64,000 bases of DNA from Vibrio tasmaniensis (GCF_024347635.1 NZ_AP025510.1:248001-312000); one strand, 5' to 3'. Shown: positions 17,627 through 30,272, counted from the stretch's first letter. The notes: a model not told the origin generated them from the letters alone. Made by a program: numbers and translations.

Positions 17627-18166
17627 TTAAGCAAGAGCGCCAAGTTCAAGCAGTACTTCGTCAGCCCATACAATCCATGCTTCACGGATCAGTAGGTTAC
17701 GACGAAGCGTTAGACGCTCTAGGCGTGCTTGCTTGTCTAGTGTCGATGGCGTTGCGTAGTAAGCCGCTTCGATTTCTTTGTAGTGAGAAACCAGTTTGCG
17801 AGACTCTTCTACTAGTTCAGCAAGTTGTACACGGTACGCATCAGAAGGTTGTACAGCACAAGCGATTAACTTAGCTGAGAACTCGTCACGAACGGTTGGG
17901 TGTGCAGTTGGTTGTTCAAACCATTCACCTAGCGCGCCACGGCCAGCATCGGTGATAGAGTAAACTTTACGATCAGGTTTGCCTTCTTGAGGCTCAAGTA
18001 CGCAAGTTACCTGGTCGTTCTGAGCCATTTTATTTAGCTCGCGGTAAACTTGTTGGTGGCTAGCTTTCCAGAAGTAACCAATGCTTGCGGAGAATTCTTT
18101 TGTGATATCGTAACCAGTAGCATCGCGTGTACTTAAAACGGTTAAAATTACGTGTGGTAATGACAT
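17627..18166 (-). CDS. aphA: PadR-family regulator AphA (low-cell-density quorum-sensing master regulator)
   Basis: AphA activates virulence/biofilm-type programmes and opposes LuxR/HapR at low cell density in vibrios. The 179 residues equal the V. cholerae length, and the sequence MSLPHVILTVLSTRDATGYD is the AphA N-terminus as I remember it. The order is a winged helix (1-90, with HQQVYRELNKM recognition region near 37-47 and the GKPDRKVYSIT wing near 61-71) and a C-terminal coiled-coil dimer domain (95-179). It lies beside ppc, as in V. cholerae. The long leader suggests post-transcriptional control by Qrr small RNAs (known for AphA). Confidence 0.95.
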   Translation of the reverse strand: MSLPHVILTVLSTRDATGYDITKEFSASIGYFWKASHQQVYRELNKMAQNDQVTCVLEPQEGKPDRKVYSITDAGRGALGEWFEQPTAHPTVRDEFSAKLIACAVQPSDAYRVQLAELVEESRKLVSHYKEIEAAYYATPSTLDKQARLERLTLRRNLLIREAWIVWADEVLLELGALA

Positions 18167-18461
18167 GTCTGAAATCCAAATGGTAAACAGTAAACAAATA
18201 CTTGAACAACAAGTGTGCTTCTATGGCACGTTATATTGGTTATGTTCAAGTAGCACCAACTCAATCGTTGGTTATGTCACCTTACAAAGCCGTTTATCAC
18301 CTAGGTTGACCAGTTTATTGGTCGAGTGCCGCAGATTATTATTTTGGAGTGTTTCTGCAGCGGAGCAGTAGTATATCTAAATAATAAGCATAAAGTAGAA
18401 TACATGGACAAAATAACCCAAAAAACTGACAAAATACTCACTAGTGGTTATTTGGCGAAAT
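18167..18461 (-). promoter_or_regulatory. aphA upstream region and leader
   Basis: The spacer between aphA and ppc holds the aphA control region. About 85-105 nt before the start codon the mRNA can form CCAAC-N6-GTTGG. The hairpin sequence resembles the complement of the conserved Qrr stretch around GCCAAC...GTTAG, from memory, so it may be the Qrr pairing site. I see no clear LuxR box by eye and no small gene. Confidence 0.55.
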
Positions 18462-18487
18462 AAAAAGGCCGCACATGGCGACCTTTT
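18462..18487 (-). terminator. ppc terminator
   Basis: On the minus strand AAAAGGTCGC, loop, GCGGCCTTTTT then ATTTC; a 10-bp stem with one mismatch, 27 nt after the ppc stop. Confidence 0.85.
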
Positions 18488-18513
18488 GTTTCTTTTATAG
18501 ATGGAATCACTAA

Positions 18514-21144
18514 TTAACCAGTGTTTCGCATACCTGCTGCAATGCCTGCGATCGTCACCATTAGCGCTTCTTCTAGTTCTGCTGGTGGTGTTTCACACTT
18601 ACGAGTACGGTAAAGCAGTTCCGCTTGAAGCATGTTTAGCGGCTCAACATAGATGTTACGTAGACGAATTGACTCAAGTCCCCAAGGGTCGCTTTGCATC
18701 AAGTTCTCGTTATTTTCTACATTCAGCACCGCTTTGATGTCTTTCTGCAATTGCTCACGCAGTAATTCACCTAACGGCAGCAGTTCTTTATCAACAAGGC
18801 GTTGGTCGTAGTACTTAGCGATTTCCATGTTGCACTTCGAGTACACCATTTCCAACATACCTAGACGAGTAGAGAAGAATGGCCATTCACGACACATCTC
18901 TTCAAGTAGCGCTTGATGGCCTTGATCGACAGAGTATTGGATCGCTTCACCAGCGCCTAACCATGCAGGAAGTACCAAACGGTTTTGGCTCCATGAGAAG
19001 ATCCATGGAATCGCACGTAGGCTTTCTACGCCGCCGTTCGGGTTACGTTTCGCAGGACGAGAACCAAGAGGCAACTTGCCTAACTCTAGCTCTGGCGTCG
19101 CTTGGCGGAAGTAAGGAACAAACTTCTCTTCACCACGAACGACGTTACGGTAAGCTTCGCAAGATACTTCAGACAGCACTTCCATTAGGTCGCGCCATTC
19201 TTGTTTTGGCTCTGGTGGTGGCAGAAGGTTCGCTTCTAGAATCGCACTTGCGTATAGGTTGAAGCTATTCACTGCAACATCTGGCAAGCCAAGTTTAAAG
19301 CGGATCATTTCGCCTTGCTCAGTTACACGTAAGCCGCCTTTCAAGCTTTTAGGTGGCTGAGAAAGAAGAGCAGCGTGCGCCGGAGCACCACCACGACCAA
19401 CTGTACCGCCACGGCCGTGGAATAGAGTCAGTTCAATACCTTCTTCTTCACAAGCCTTAACCAACTTGTCCATTGCATCATACTGCGCCCAACCAGCAGA
19501 CATTACGCCAGCGTCTTTTGCTGAGTCAGAATATCCGATCATCACCATTTGGTGGTTCTGGATAAAGCCACGGTATAAATCAATGCTCATTAGCTGTTTC
19601 ATCACGGCTTCTGAGTTGTTCAAGTCGTCCAGCGTTTCGAACAATGGACATACGTCCATGCGGTACGGGCAACCACATTCTTGCAGAAGCAAGTGAACAG
19701 CCAGTACATCCGATGCTGTACGAGCCATAGAGATCACGTAAGCACCAAAGGCTTCACGAGGTTGAGCAGCAATGACCTTACAGGTGTCTAAAACCTCTTT
19801 GACCTGTTCAGATGGCTCCCAGTCGCGCGGTAGCAGTGGGCGTTTTGAGCTTAATTCATTAGTTAAGAAAGCGACTTTGTCTTGCTCGCTCCACTGGTCG
19901 TAATCACCAATGCCTAGGTAGCGAGTCAATTCAGACAGCACATCTGAGTGACGTGTACTTTCTTGACGAACATCGAGACGAACTAAATGCACACCGAATG
20001 CTTTTAGACGACGTAGAGTATCAAGCAGAGAACCGTCTGCAATGACGCCCATGCCACATTCGTGCAGAGATTGGTAACACGCGTAAAGTGGTGTCCAAAG
20101 TTGGTCGATGTTCTGTAGTGTTTCTTTCTTCGGTACTTCAGCATCGTGCAGTTTTGCATCAAGCACTTCTAACGTGTTGTTCAGCAGAGTACGTAGGCTC
20201 TTAAGGATTGCACGGTAAGCTTCGTGCTCATCGCCAGCCAATTCACGAACGGCGTCATTACACTTGGTCATCGACAGTTCGGTAATCAGCTCGTTCACGT
20301 CACCTAGATACAGGTCAGCGGCTTTCCAGCGAGATAGGCGCAGTACTTCTTTGGTGATGGTGTGCGTTACGAATGGGTTGCCATCGCGGTCGCCACCCAT
20401 CCAAGATGAGAAGTGTACTGGGCGAGCATCGATTGGTAAGCCTTCACCAAGGTAACCTTTTAGTCGGCCATCCATTTCACGTAGGAAATCAGGTACAGCT
20501 TCCCAAAGAGAATTTTCTACAACTGCAAAGCCCCACTTTGCTTCATCAAGTGGTGTTGGGCGTTGCTGACGAATCACATCAGAGTGCCAACCTTGAGCAA
20601 TAAGCTGCTCTAGGCGACGTTCGGTTTTCACTCGCTCTTTGTGTGATAGGTCGCTTAATTCTAATTTAGACAGACACTCGTTGATCTTAACCAACTTGTT
20701 GATCATGGTGCGACGAGTGATTTCTGTTGGGTGAGCAGTCAAAACGAGTTCGATGTTCAGGTCGCGAACAGCTTGAGCTGCATCTAGCTTGCTGATGTCG
20801 TTTTGGTTTAATTTGGAAAATAGAGATTGCAGCACGTCTGGTTCGCAAACATGCTCCTCACAGTGGCGAGAGATCGTGTGGTATTGCTCTGCCATGTTGG
20901 TGAGGTTGAGAAATTGGTTAAATGCACGAGCAACAGGAGTGAGTTGTTCGTTCGGCAGGTTTTTGATTTCTTCAACTAGGCTGTCACGGTCAGCTTTGTT
21001 GCCTGCGCGGGCGGATTTGGAAAGTTTACGGATAGTCTCCACTTTCTCTAAGATAACGTCACCATGTGCATCTTGGATTGTGTTACCTAGCAAGCGTCCT
21101 AGCATGCTTACGTTACTCTTGAGAGCGGCGTATTTCTCGTTCAT
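18514..21144 (-). CDS. ppc: Phosphoenolpyruvate carboxylase
   Basis: Ppc carboxylates phosphoenolpyruvate to oxaloacetate to refill the TCA cycle. The start at 21144 ([15 protein letters not shown]) has AGGCAGG at a good distance; an in-frame ATG two codons upstream would sit on that site. The product has 876 residues (E. coli 883). Catalytic segments are present: [12 protein letters not shown] near 135-146, the [11 protein letters not shown] segment, [10 protein letters not shown] near 536-545, [14 protein letters not shown] near 572-585, and the C-terminal MRNTG that ends every family member. Single gene. Confidence 0.98.
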   Translation of the reverse strand: MNEKYAALKSNVSMLGRLLGNTIQDAHGDVILEKVETIRKLSKSARAGNKADRDSLVEEIKNLPNEQLTPVARAFNQFLNLTNMAEQYHTISRHCEEHVCEPDVLQSLFSKLNQNDISKLDAAQAVRDLNIELVLTAHPTEITRRTMINKLVKINECLSKLELSDLSHKERVKTERRLEQLIAQGWHSDVIRQQRPTPLDEAKWGFAVVENSLWEAVPDFLREMDGRLKGYLGEGLPIDARPVHFSSWMGGDRDGNPFVTHTITKEVLRLSRWKAADLYLGDVNELITELSMTKCNDAVRELAGDEHEAYRAILKSLRTLLNNTLEVLDAKLHDAEVPKKETLQNIDQLWTPLYACYQSLHECGMGVIADGSLLDTLRRLKAFGVHLVRLDVRQESTRHSDVLSELTRYLGIGDYDQWSEQDKVAFLTNELSSKRPLLPRDWEPSEQVKEVLDTCKVIAAQPREAFGAYVISMARTASDVLAVHLLLQECGCPYRMDVCPLFETLDDLNNSEAVMKQLMSIDLYRGFIQNHQMVMIGYSDSAKDAGVMSAGWAQYDAMDKLVKACEEEGIELTLFHGRGGTVGRGGAPAHAALLSQPPKSLKGGLRVTEQGEMIRFKLGLPDVAVNSFNLYASAILEANLLPPPEPKQEWRDLMEVLSEVSCEAYRNVVRGEEKFVPYFRQATPELELGKLPLGSRPAKRNPNGGVESLRAIPWIFSWSQNRLVLPAWLGAGEAIQYSVDQGHQALLEEMCREWPFFSTRLGMLEMVYSKCNMEIAKYYDQRLVDKELLPLGELLREQLQKDIKAVLNVENNENLMQSDPWGLESIRLRNIYVEPLNMLQAELLYRTRKCETPPAELEEALMVTIAGIAAGMRNTG

Positions 21145-21345
21145 TGTCATCCTGCCTCGTAAAAAAATTACATCCATTGTTCCTTGTTAAGTACACAATC
21201 TAGCGAAAAGTGCTGTATCTAGTCAAATAAAGCATTCTAAGTTTGCAATTATTAGGTTTAAAAATGCGGGAGAAGTAAATTTTTCAAAACTTAGGGAAAA
21301 AGTGAAATTTAATTACAAGATTGCGGCTATATCAGGGATGGCAGA

Positions 21346-21375
21346 ATAAAAGCCACTTTTTAGGGTGGCTTTTAT
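21346..21375 (-). terminator. argE terminator
   Basis: Perfect 11-bp stem ATAAAAGCCAC / GTGGCTTTTAT, 28 nt after the argE stop. Confidence 0.85.
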
Positions 21376-21402
21376 GTGAATGTTCGGATTGAAAAGTAAT
21401 AA

Positions 21403-22539
21403 CTAGAAACAATATTTACGGATAGATTTACTCAGAACATCAATTGTTGGGTCAATAAAATCGAAGCTTAAGAACTCATCCGGTTGGTGAGCTTGGTCAA
21501 TTGAGCCTGGGCCTAACACCAAGGTTGGACATAATTCTTGAAGGAAAGGTGCCTCTGTACAGTAGTTCACGGTTTGCGATTCAATCTCACAAACTGATTC
21601 CATGCCACCAATAAATGGATGATCGTGCTGGCACTCATAACCCGGAATTGGCTCATGCAGGGGAGTAATCTCAATTCTGCCCGGCCATTTTGCTTCGACT
21701 TCTTTAAGTGCGCTGCGCAGCATGTTATCCAAACCATCTAAGCTGATGCCCGGTAAAGGACGAACGTCATAATGCAGCTCACAACAGCCACAGATACGGT
21801 TGGCACTATCGCCACCGTGGATATGACCAAGGTTTAGCGTCGGGCTTGGAATGGCGAATCCTGGGTGATGGTACTCTTTGACTAGCTTGTCACGCAGCTG
21901 CATTAAAGCGAACAGCACTTCATGCATGATCTCGATGGCGTTAACACCTAATGCTGGATCTGAAGAGTGACCTGATTTACCGGTTACTCGCACGGCATTG
22001 GCAACATGACCTTTATGTCCACGAATAGGCACTAGGCTGGTTGGTTCACCAATAATGCAGTAATCCGGTTTAAACGGTGCATTTTCGGTGAAATGACGTG
22101 CACCTAGCATGGTGGTTTCTTCGTCACAGGTTGCTAATACATAGAGCGGCTTGGTCTGTTTGCTCCAATCCATCTTCTTTGCGGCTTCATAAACGAAAGC
22201 AAAAAAGCCTTTCATATCGGCGGTGCCTAATCCGTAGAAGCGGTTGTTGTGTTCTGTTAGTGCGTGAGGGTCGAAATTCCAACGTCCTTCATCGAATGGC
22301 ACGGTGTCGCTGTGTCCTGCAAGCAATAAGCCGCCTTCTCCCGAACCCATCTTTGCGACCATATTATGTTTGCCGGGTTCGACTTCCACTACCTCAACGC
22401 TAAAGCCTACGTCTTTAAACCATTGAGCCATTTTTTCGATCACTTTCTCGTTGCCATGATCCCAGCTTGGATCGGTTGAGCTAATGGAGTCGGTGGAAAT
22501 TAGGCCTTTATAGACCTCAAGGAAACTCGGTAATTGCAT
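21403..22539 (-). CDS. argE: Acetylornithine deacetylase ArgE
   Basis: ArgE removes the acetyl group from N-acetylornithine in the linear arginine pathway. It is an M20-family zinc peptidase relative of 378 residues (E. coli 383). Metal-site segments are [14 protein letters not shown] near 72-85, [12 protein letters not shown] near 104-115, and [14 protein letters not shown] near 136-149. Divergent from argC with ARG-box-like sequences between them, as in enterics. Confidence 0.96.
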   Translation of the reverse strand: MQLPSFLEVYKGLISTDSISSTDPSWDHGNEKVIEKMAQWFKDVGFSVEVVEVEPGKHNMVAKMGSGEGGLLLAGHSDTVPFDEGRWNFDPHALTEHNNRFYGLGTADMKGFFAFVYEAAKKMDWSKQTKPLYVLATCDEETTMLGARHFTENAPFKPDYCIIGEPTSLVPIRGHKGHVANAVRVTGKSGHSSDPALGVNAIEIMHEVLFALMQLRDKLVKEYHHPGFAIPSPTLNLGHIHGGDSANRICGCCELHYDVRPLPGISLDGLDNMLRSALKEVEAKWPGRIEITPLHEPIPGYECQHDHPFIGGMESVCEIESQTVNYCTEAPFLQELCPTLVLGPGSIDQAHQPDEFLSFDFIDPTIDVLSKSIRKYCF

Positions 22540-22584
22540 AATATCTTCACTTCTACTATTGACAGGAAAACCATAAGTCGGTAA

Positions 22585-22623
22585 AACACATATTAAATCA
22601 TATTTAATGCATAAGAAATCAAA
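22585..22623. promoter_or_regulatory. Candidate paired ARG boxes between argE and argC
   Basis: The ArgR box is roughly TGAAT-WWWW-ATTCA. Here CACAT-ATTA-AATCA (22587-22600) and TGCAT-AAGA-AATCA (22608-22621) lie exactly 21 bp apart, the classical spacing of paired 18-bp boxes with 3 bp between. The second matches at 11 of 14 positions. The placement in a divergent arg promoter supports it. Confidence 0.6.
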
Positions 22624-22692
22624 TATAGCTAAAAATTAAGTATGAATAGTCAAATTTGAAATGTAACTTACCTCAAGAATGGATGTGTTGAG

Positions 22693-23697
22693 ATGTTGAA
22701 AACCACGATCATTGGCGCAAGCGGCTATACAGGAGCAGAACTGGCTCTAATGATAAACAGACACCCTGAGCTCACGCTATCAGGTTTATATGTCTCAGCC
22801 AATAGTGTAGACGCGGGCAAACCTATCGCTGCACTACACGGTAAGTTAGCTGGCCTGATTGATATGCCAGTGCAACCTTTAACAAATCCGCAAGAAGTGG
22901 CTAAACAGTCTGATGTGATTTTTTTAGCGACCGCGCATGAAGTCAGCCACGACCTCGCGCCAATCTTCCTTGAGAACAATTGCCAAGTCTTCGACCTATC
23001 GGGTGCATTCAGAGTTAAAGGCGAAAACTTCTATAAAGAGTTTTACGGTTTTGAACATCAACACGAACAATGGCTAGACAAAGCGGCTTACGGTTTAGCG
23101 GAATGGAATGAGCAAGAGATCAAAGAAGCTCAACTTGTCGCAGTCGCGGGTTGTTACCCAACCGCATCACAATTGGCGATTAAGCCTTTGGTTGAAGCCA
23201 AGTTACTCGATGAGAACCAATGGCCAGTAATTAACGCGACTAGCGGCGTTACTGGTGCAGGTCGCAAAGCGACGATGGTTAACAGCTTCTGCGAAGTGAG
23301 TCTGCAAGCTTATGGCGTGTTCAATCACCGTCATCAACCTGAAATGGCTGCACACCTAGGGTGTGATGTGATTTTCACCCCGCACCTCGGCAACTTTAAG
23401 CGCGGTATTTTGGCGACCATCACCATGAAATTGGCTGAAGGCGTGACAGAAAAACAGATACAAAATGCCTTTGAGCAAGCTTACCAAGGTAAACCTGCGG
23501 TGAGATTACTCGAAGAGACATTGCCAAGAATTCAAGATGTAGAACAGACGCCTTTCTGCGACTTAGGTTGGAAGGTTCAAGGTCAGCACATCATCGTTGT
23601 TTCAGCGATTGATAACTTATTAAAGGGTGCATCTAGCCAAGCGATGCAGTGTTTAAATCTACGTTATGGTTTTGCGCCATTGACTGCGTTAGTGTAA
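22693..23697 (+). CDS. argC: N-acetyl-gamma-glutamyl-phosphate reductase ArgC
   Basis: ArgC reduces N-acetylglutamyl-5-phosphate to the semialdehyde with NADPH, the third arginine step. The 334 residues match E. coli (334). A Rossmann motif [12 protein letters not shown] is at 6-17, and the catalytic cysteine is in [12 protein letters not shown] near 152-163, followed by [11 protein letters not shown]. Head gene of argCBG(HA); argB follows after 12 bp. Confidence 0.97.
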   Translation: MLKTTIIGASGYTGAELALMINRHPELTLSGLYVSANSVDAGKPIAALHGKLAGLIDMPVQPLTNPQEVAKQSDVIFLATAHEVSHDLAPIFLENNCQVFDLSGAFRVKGENFYKEFYGFEHQHEQWLDKAAYGLAEWNEQEIKEAQLVAVAGCYPTASQLAIKPLVEAKLLDENQWPVINATSGVTGAGRKATMVNSFCEVSLQAYGVFNHRHQPEMAAHLGCDVIFTPHLGNFKRGILATITMKLAEGVTEKQIQNAFEQAYQGKPAVRLLEETLPRIQDVEQTPFCDLGWKVQGQHIIVVSAIDNLLKGASSQAMQCLNLRYGFAPLTALV

Positions 23698-23709
23698 GGG
23701 AATCTAGAT

Positions 23710-24498
23710 ATGAGCCTTAATAATCAACCATTAATCATAAAGTTAGGTGGCGCTGCGCTATCTTGTGGTGAAACACTTAGCAAGTTATTTGGTGCTATCT
23801 CTGCTTACCAACAACAGGCACAACGACCAATCGTGATTGTTCACGGCGGCGGTTACCTTGTTGATGATTTAATGAATAAGTTGAACCTCGAAACCGTTAA
23901 GAAAGAAGGGTTACGTGTTACTCCTTATGATCAGATCCCAGTGATCGCTGGTGCACTAGCAGGCACGGCCAACAAACTACTTCAAGGTCAGGCAATTAAA
24001 GACGGTATCAACGCCGTTGGTTTGAGCCTAGCTGATGGTGGTTTATGCAAAGTAAGCGAACTGAACCCTGAACTGGGCGCGGTAGGAAAAGCGGAGCCGG
24101 GCGACTCAACCGTTCTGCAAGCGATTCTTAATGCGGGCGCACTGCCAATCATTAGTTCCATTGGTCTGACTGAGCAAGGCCAACTGATGAATGTGAATGC
24201 CGACCAAGCTGCGGTTGCCGTTGCAGGCGCACTTGATGCTGAACTGGTGCTGCTTTCTGATGTAAGTGGTGTGTTGGATGGCAAAGGCCACCTAATTCCA
24301 AGCCTCAATCAACAGCAAGCTGATGACCTTATTACAGGGAAAGTGATTACCGACGGCATGATCGTTAAGGTTCAAGCCGCACTAGAAGCCGCTAACGGCC
24401 TTGGACGACCAATCGAAGTTGCTACTTGGCGATACCCAGAAAAGCTAACACAACTGTTTTCAGGTAAAAGCATAGGAACGCAGTTTTTACCTCAGTAG
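23710..24498 (+). CDS. argB: Acetylglutamate kinase ArgB
   Basis: ArgB phosphorylates N-acetylglutamate. It is an amino-acid-kinase fold protein of 262 residues (E. coli 258), with [10 protein letters not shown] near 9-18, the substrate loop [12 protein letters not shown] near 45-56, and the C-terminal [14 protein letters not shown] site near 221-234. The length suggests the short, arginine-insensitive dimer type (inference). Same operon as argC. Confidence 0.97.
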   Translation: MSLNNQPLIIKLGGAALSCGETLSKLFGAISAYQQQAQRPIVIVHGGGYLVDDLMNKLNLETVKKEGLRVTPYDQIPVIAGALAGTANKLLQGQAIKDGINAVGLSLADGGLCKVSELNPELGAVGKAEPGDSTVLQAILNAGALPIISSIGLTEQGQLMNVNADQAAVAVAGALDAELVLLSDVSGVLDGKGHLIPSLNQQQADDLITGKVITDGMIVKVQAALEAANGLGRPIEVATWRYPEKLTQLFSGKSIGTQFLPQ

Positions 24499-24611
24499 AC
24501 CTCACGACGAGTTACTACTTAAAGAATTTAGACAAATAAATTTAACACATAATAATGAAGTCATTTCCAACGCTGACCGCCATGTGCAGTATGGAAACTA
24601 GGAGAAAGAAA

Positions 24612-25823
24612 ATGAGCAAAGTTAACGTAAAGAAAGTTGTAGTAGCCTACTCTGGCGGTCTAGACACATCAGTAATTATTCCATGGTTGAAAGAGAACTA
24701 TGATTGCGAAGTTATCGCATTTGTTGCAGATGTAGGCCAAGGCGACGAAGAGTTGATTGGTATTGAAGAGAAAGCAAAAGCTTCTGGTGCTTCTGAGTGT
24801 TACATCGCAGACCTTAAAGAAGAGATGGTGGCTGACTACATCTACCCAACGCTAAAAACGGGCGCTTACTACGAAGGTAAATACCTGCTAGGTACTTCGA
24901 TGGCTCGTCCAATCATTGCGAAAGCTCAGGTTGAAGTGGCACGTAAAGTCGGTGCAGACGCACTATGTCACGGCTGTACAGGTAAGGGTAACGACCAAGT
25001 TCGTTTTGAAGGTGCATTTGCTGCACTGGCACCAGACCTACATGTAATCGCACCTTGGCGTGAGTGGGATCTAGTGAGCCGTGAAGAGTGTCTGGATTAC
25101 CTAGCAGAACGTAACATCCCTTGTACTGCTTCTCTGACTAAGATCTACTCTCGTGATGCAAACGCATGGCACATTTCTACAGAAGGTGGCGTTCTAGAAA
25201 ATACATGGAACGCACCGGATGAAGATTGCTGGGCTTGGACTGTAGACCCAGAGCAAGCGCCAAACGAATCTGAAACAGTGACGCTTAAAGTTGAAAAAGG
25301 CGAAGTGGTAGCGGTTGATGGTGAAACAATGACGCCATACAACGCACTGGTTTATCTAAATGAGAAAGGTGCGAAGCACGGTGTTGGTCGTATCGATATC
25401 GTAGAGAACCGTCTTGTTGGTATGAAGTCTCGTGGTTGTTACGAAACTCCAGGTGGCACAATCATGATGGAAGCACTGCGTGCAGTAGAGCAACTGGTTC
25501 TTGATAAAGCGGCATTCGAATTCCGTGAAGAGCTAGGTGTTAAAGCTTCTCACCTTGTATACGATGGACGTTGGTTCACTCCGCTATGTAAGTCAATTCT
25601 TGCGGCAACAGATGAACTAGCACAAGACGTAAATGGTGAAGTGGTTATTAAGCTTTACAAAGGCCATGCAACGGTGACTCAGAAACGTTCTGACAACAGC
25701 CTGTACTCAGAAGAGTTTGCAACCTTTGGTGAAGATGAAGTTTACGACCAAAGCCACGCTGAAGGCTTCATCCGTCTTTACTCGCTATCAAGCCGTATCC
25801 GTGCTCTGAATAGCCAAAAGTAA
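24612..25823 (+). CDS. argG: Argininosuccinate synthase ArgG
   Basis: ArgG condenses citrulline and aspartate with ATP. I use the ATG at 24612 behind AGGAGAAAG; the frame continues upstream without family support. The product has 403 residues with the ATP-pyrophosphatase loop [12 protein letters not shown] near 9-20 and the [13 protein letters not shown] segment near 120-132. It lies 113 bp after argB, without an obvious terminator between, so read-through from argCB is likely. Confidence 0.97.
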   Translation: MSKVNVKKVVVAYSGGLDTSVIIPWLKENYDCEVIAFVADVGQGDEELIGIEEKAKASGASECYIADLKEEMVADYIYPTLKTGAYYEGKYLLGTSMARPIIAKAQVEVARKVGADALCHGCTGKGNDQVRFEGAFAALAPDLHVIAPWREWDLVSREECLDYLAERNIPCTASLTKIYSRDANAWHISTEGGVLENTWNAPDEDCWAWTVDPEQAPNESETVTLKVEKGEVVAVDGETMTPYNALVYLNEKGAKHGVGRIDIVENRLVGMKSRGCYETPGGTIMMEALRAVEQLVLDKAAFEFREELGVKASHLVYDGRWFTPLCKSILAATDELAQDVNGEVVIKLYKGHATVTQKRSDNSLYSEEFATFGEDEVYDQSHAEGFIRLYSLSSRIRALNSQK

Positions 25824-28040
<2,217 letters not shown>

Positions 28041-28061
28041 AGTATTGATTTTATAGCGCCT

Positions 28062-28092
28062 AAAAAAAAGATCAAAAAACTGATCTTTTTTG
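28062..28092 (+). terminator. argHA terminator
   Basis: AAAAAAGATCA, loop, TGATCTTTTTT: 11-bp perfect stem with flanking A/T runs, 24 nt after the stop. Confidence 0.82.
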
Positions 28093-28154
28093 GGAACAAA
28101 CTAAGAAAACTCCGGTCTATTAAAGTACCACTGCTTTTTCTTAGAATTTTCTAA

Positions 28155-28195
28155 GAAAGCCCTAGAATCGATTGGTTCTGGGGCTTTTTTCTTTT
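28155..28195. terminator. Second terminator, mainly for the PhoX-like gene
   Basis: AAAGCCCTAGAA, loop, TTCTGGGGCTTTTTTC: a 12-bp stem with one mismatch, between convergent argHA and the PhoX-like gene. A-runs and T-runs occur on both sides, so it can work in both directions. Confidence 0.8.
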
Positions 28196-28213
28196 TTGTT
28201 CTTCTATAAATAA

Positions 28214-29386
28214 TTATGGTAGACTTGAGAAATCACCGAATATCTCAAATGTAATGCCTCCATCAGGCTCCCCTGACGTTCCATCTTGAGAGCTAAAATA
28301 TAACCTTTTCCCATCAGGTGAAAATGCAGGGCCGGTTATTTCACTGCTGTCATGGCCTACTAACTGAATCAAAGGGTAGAGTTCTCCTGCTTTTGATAAC
28401 ATTACAAGTTGAAGATTACCGCCATCTTCCGCTATGACCAGGCTTCCATTGGGAGCTAGCGTAATATTGTCGACTCCGGTAAGTACTGGATTAGAGTACA
28501 TGCTAGCGTCGTATAAAATCTCAATTTTTTGAGTATCAATATTATATGCCCATACCTTATTGTCTCCTTTAGTCACAAAGTATACGACTCGATCTTCATA
28601 GGTAATGCCTTCTCCCCCATTAAAGGTTGCACTAGAGTTGACTTGGTAACGAGTTTCATTCAATGTGGCTGTTGGATCGGGTACTTCTTGCCAAGATAAT
28701 TGGTTGTCATCTTTTATTGCAATGTATAGAGTTCCATTTTGTAAATCAGGCTTGTTACTAGTTTTATCATTAGATATATATTTGTAAAAGCCTCCATCGG
28801 GTTTGTCTTCTGTTAGATATAAATCATTATTGATATCAACAGCTACAGCTTCATGATTGAAAGTACCAAGGGCAGGTAATACAGTAGGTGCTTCGACGCC
28901 TAAGGGGTCACACTCCCAAACGTTCCCTTGATCAATCTCTTCACAAGACAACCATGTTCCCCAGGGGGTACTTCCCCCTGCACAGTTTCGGTTTGTGTTG
29001 GATAGAATTTGGTAGGCATCAACTAACTCACCCTGTGTATTAAACTTTAAAGCACCAACTCCCCCAAGGTTGTTAGACTCTTCACTATTTGATACGTAAA
29101 CCCACCCACCCTCAGTCGAAAATACGGCTCCACCATCTGGAGAGTTATGCCACAAATAGCTAGAATTTTTACTCGGCATTTCACTTGACTTAGCGATGAT
29201 TTTAGATGAAAAGCCTGAAATCAGCATCGCTCCGTTTTCATCCGGATCTAAAAGCTTTATAGACTGAATTACATCACTCTCATCGGTTTCATTACTATCA
29301 TCATTACAGCCAATAGTCGTTAGTAAAAGGGCTGCACTTGGAGTAGACAGCAATGAGTATGCAATTAAGCGTCTTCTAGAAACCAT
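28214..29386 (-). CDS. Tat-exported PhoX-like protein (DUF839 family)
   Basis: The 390 residues start MVSRRRLIAYSLLS, a twin-arginine signal, then a hydrophobic stretch ending TTIGC27, which could be a poor lipobox. The body is a beta-propeller-like protein with DUF839/PhoX hallmarks: NRNCAGGSTPWGTWLSCEE near 131-149, FNHEAVAVD near 175-183, LYLTEDKPDGGFYKY near 188-202, and NGGEGITYEDRVVYF near 254-268. The family includes the Ca/Fe-dependent alkaline phosphatase PhoX, but many members are uncharacterised and this one is shorter than PhoX, so phosphatase activity is unproven. Codon use and base composition look AT-richer than the neighbours, suggesting a later acquisition. A strong inverted repeat lies just before the start. 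Confidence 0.8.
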   Translation of the reverse strand: MVSRRRLIAYSLLSTPSAALLLTTIGCNDDSNETDESDVIQSIKLLDPDENGAMLISGFSSKIIAKSSEMPSKNSSYLWHNSPDGGAVFSTEGGWVYVSNSEESNNLGGVGALKFNTQGELVDAYQILSNTNRNCAGGSTPWGTWLSCEEIDQGNVWECDPLGVEAPTVLPALGTFNHEAVAVDINNDLYLTEDKPDGGFYKYISNDKTSNKPDLQNGTLYIAIKDDNQLSWQEVPDPTATLNETRYQVNSSATFNGGEGITYEDRVVYFVTKGDNKVWAYNIDTQKIEILYDASMYSNPVLTGVDNITLAPNGSLVIAEDGGNLQLVMLSKAGELYPLIQLVGHDSSEITGPAFSPDGKRLYFSSQDGTSGEPDGGITFEIFGDFSSLP

Positions 29387-29725
29387 AACTAACCCTAAAT
29401 TGATAACTTATAAATTGAGTATAGACGTAAAGAAAGTAAGGAGAGCTTTACGTCTATACTTTCACCTATATAAAGTGATGAACTTAACGTAAAGACGATT
29501 AATCGAAAATTCATTAAAGGCAACGTCTTCTATAAGTAATACTATCGGCTAGATATTGACTGGTTTACTTATGAAGGTGAGTTATTACCCCTCGATTAAC
29601 ATTGCTGGTAAAGTTGTAAGTTAAAAACTAGCGTTACTTATGGCGTGTTTTTCATGCCATAAGGCTGCTTATTGGTTAGTATTGTTCTTTATTGAGTATC
29701 CTTATGACATGAGAAAGTGAGCGAA
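29387..29725. other. Divergent region between the PhoX-like gene and ridA-like gene
   Basis: An AT-rich 339-bp spacer. It includes the 15-bp inverted repeat at 29418-29460, a further ACGTAAAGACG at 29487-29497 sharing its core, and the short repeat GGCGTGTTTTTCATGCC (29641-29657), a palindrome-like hairpin. No ORF with support. Confidence 0.45.
29418..29460. repeat. 15-bp perfect inverted repeat before the PhoX-like gene
   Basis: AGTATAGACGTAAAG (29418-29432) and CTTTACGTCTATACT (29446-29460) are exact reverse complements with a 13-bp spacer. The element is 32 nt before the gene's ATG. It could be an operator for a dimeric regulator or a stem in the mRNA leader; there is no U-tract for a terminator. 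Confidence 0.95.
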
Positions 29726-30073
29726 ATGATTGAGCGCCAAGAAACGAAGCAACGCATGAGCCGTATTGTTAAACACAACGGCACTATCTACCTATGTGGC
29801 CAAGTTTGTGCTGATGCGACCAAAGACATCACAGAACAAACACAGACGATGCTGGATAAAGTTGAAGCCCTACTTGAGCAAGCAGGCAGCGATAAAGAGC
29901 ACATGCTGTCAGCAACGATTTACTTGAAAGATATGAAAGACTTCCAAGAGATGAACGCAGTATGGGATGCATGGGTTCCTGAAGGTCACGCACCAGCTCG
30001 TGCATGTGTGACGGGTGATATGGCTCGTGAAGCGCTACTGGTTGAGATCTCTGTTATTGCTGCTGAGAAGTAA
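29726..30073 (+). CDS. RidA-family protein (YjgF/YER057c/UK114)
   Basis: RidA proteins hydrolyse reactive enamine/imine intermediates from PLP enzymes; subgroups differ in substrate. From ATG 29726 the protein has 115 residues (a GTG nine bases upstream is possible). Core segments are [20 protein letters not shown] and the C-terminal GHAPARACV, which holds the Arg that binds the substrate carboxylate in RidA, then LVEISVIA. It resembles E. coli YoaB more than RidA itself. Stand-alone gene, convergent with the lpd-like gene. Confidence 0.88.
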   Translation: MIERQETKQRMSRIVKHNGTIYLCGQVCADATKDITEQTQTMLDKVEALLEQAGSDKEHMLSATIYLKDMKDFQEMNAVWDAWVPEGHAPARACVTGDMAREALLVEISVIAAEK

Positions 30074-30103
30074 TAGCTAACCTTTGGCGGCGGCAATGGC
30101 TTC

Positions 30104-30224
30104 AAGAGATTCCAGATACCTCGTTCCTCGGTTCTGGAATGACGGGTTTGGCTTCGACTTAACTGTGTATCACACAGCGTCGTCATTGCCGGTAGCGACG
30201 AAGGAGCGTGGTCGGGAATCTTTG
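30104..30224. repeat. REP/MITE-like imperfect palindromic element
   Basis: The left arm (AGAGATTCC...TTCTGGAATGACG, 30104-30143) and the right arm (CGTCATTGCCGG...GGGAATCTTT, 30180-30223) are imperfect reverse complements of about 42 bp. The outer ends AGATTCC / GGAATCT and inner ends AATGACG / CGTCATT pair best. GC content is higher than the surroundings. This looks like the dispersed palindromic units common in Vibrio genomes; it carries no ORF with support. Confidence 0.7.
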
Positions 30225-30243
30225 TTTGCTCGTTGCCAAAAAC

Positions 30244-30272
30244 AAAAAGGAAAGCCAATGGCTTTCCTTTTT
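30244..30272. terminator. Bidirectional terminator ridA-like/lpd-like
   Basis: Perfect 13-bp stem AAAAAGGAAAGCC / GGCTTTCCTTTTT with a 3-nt loop between convergent genes. Confidence 0.92.
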
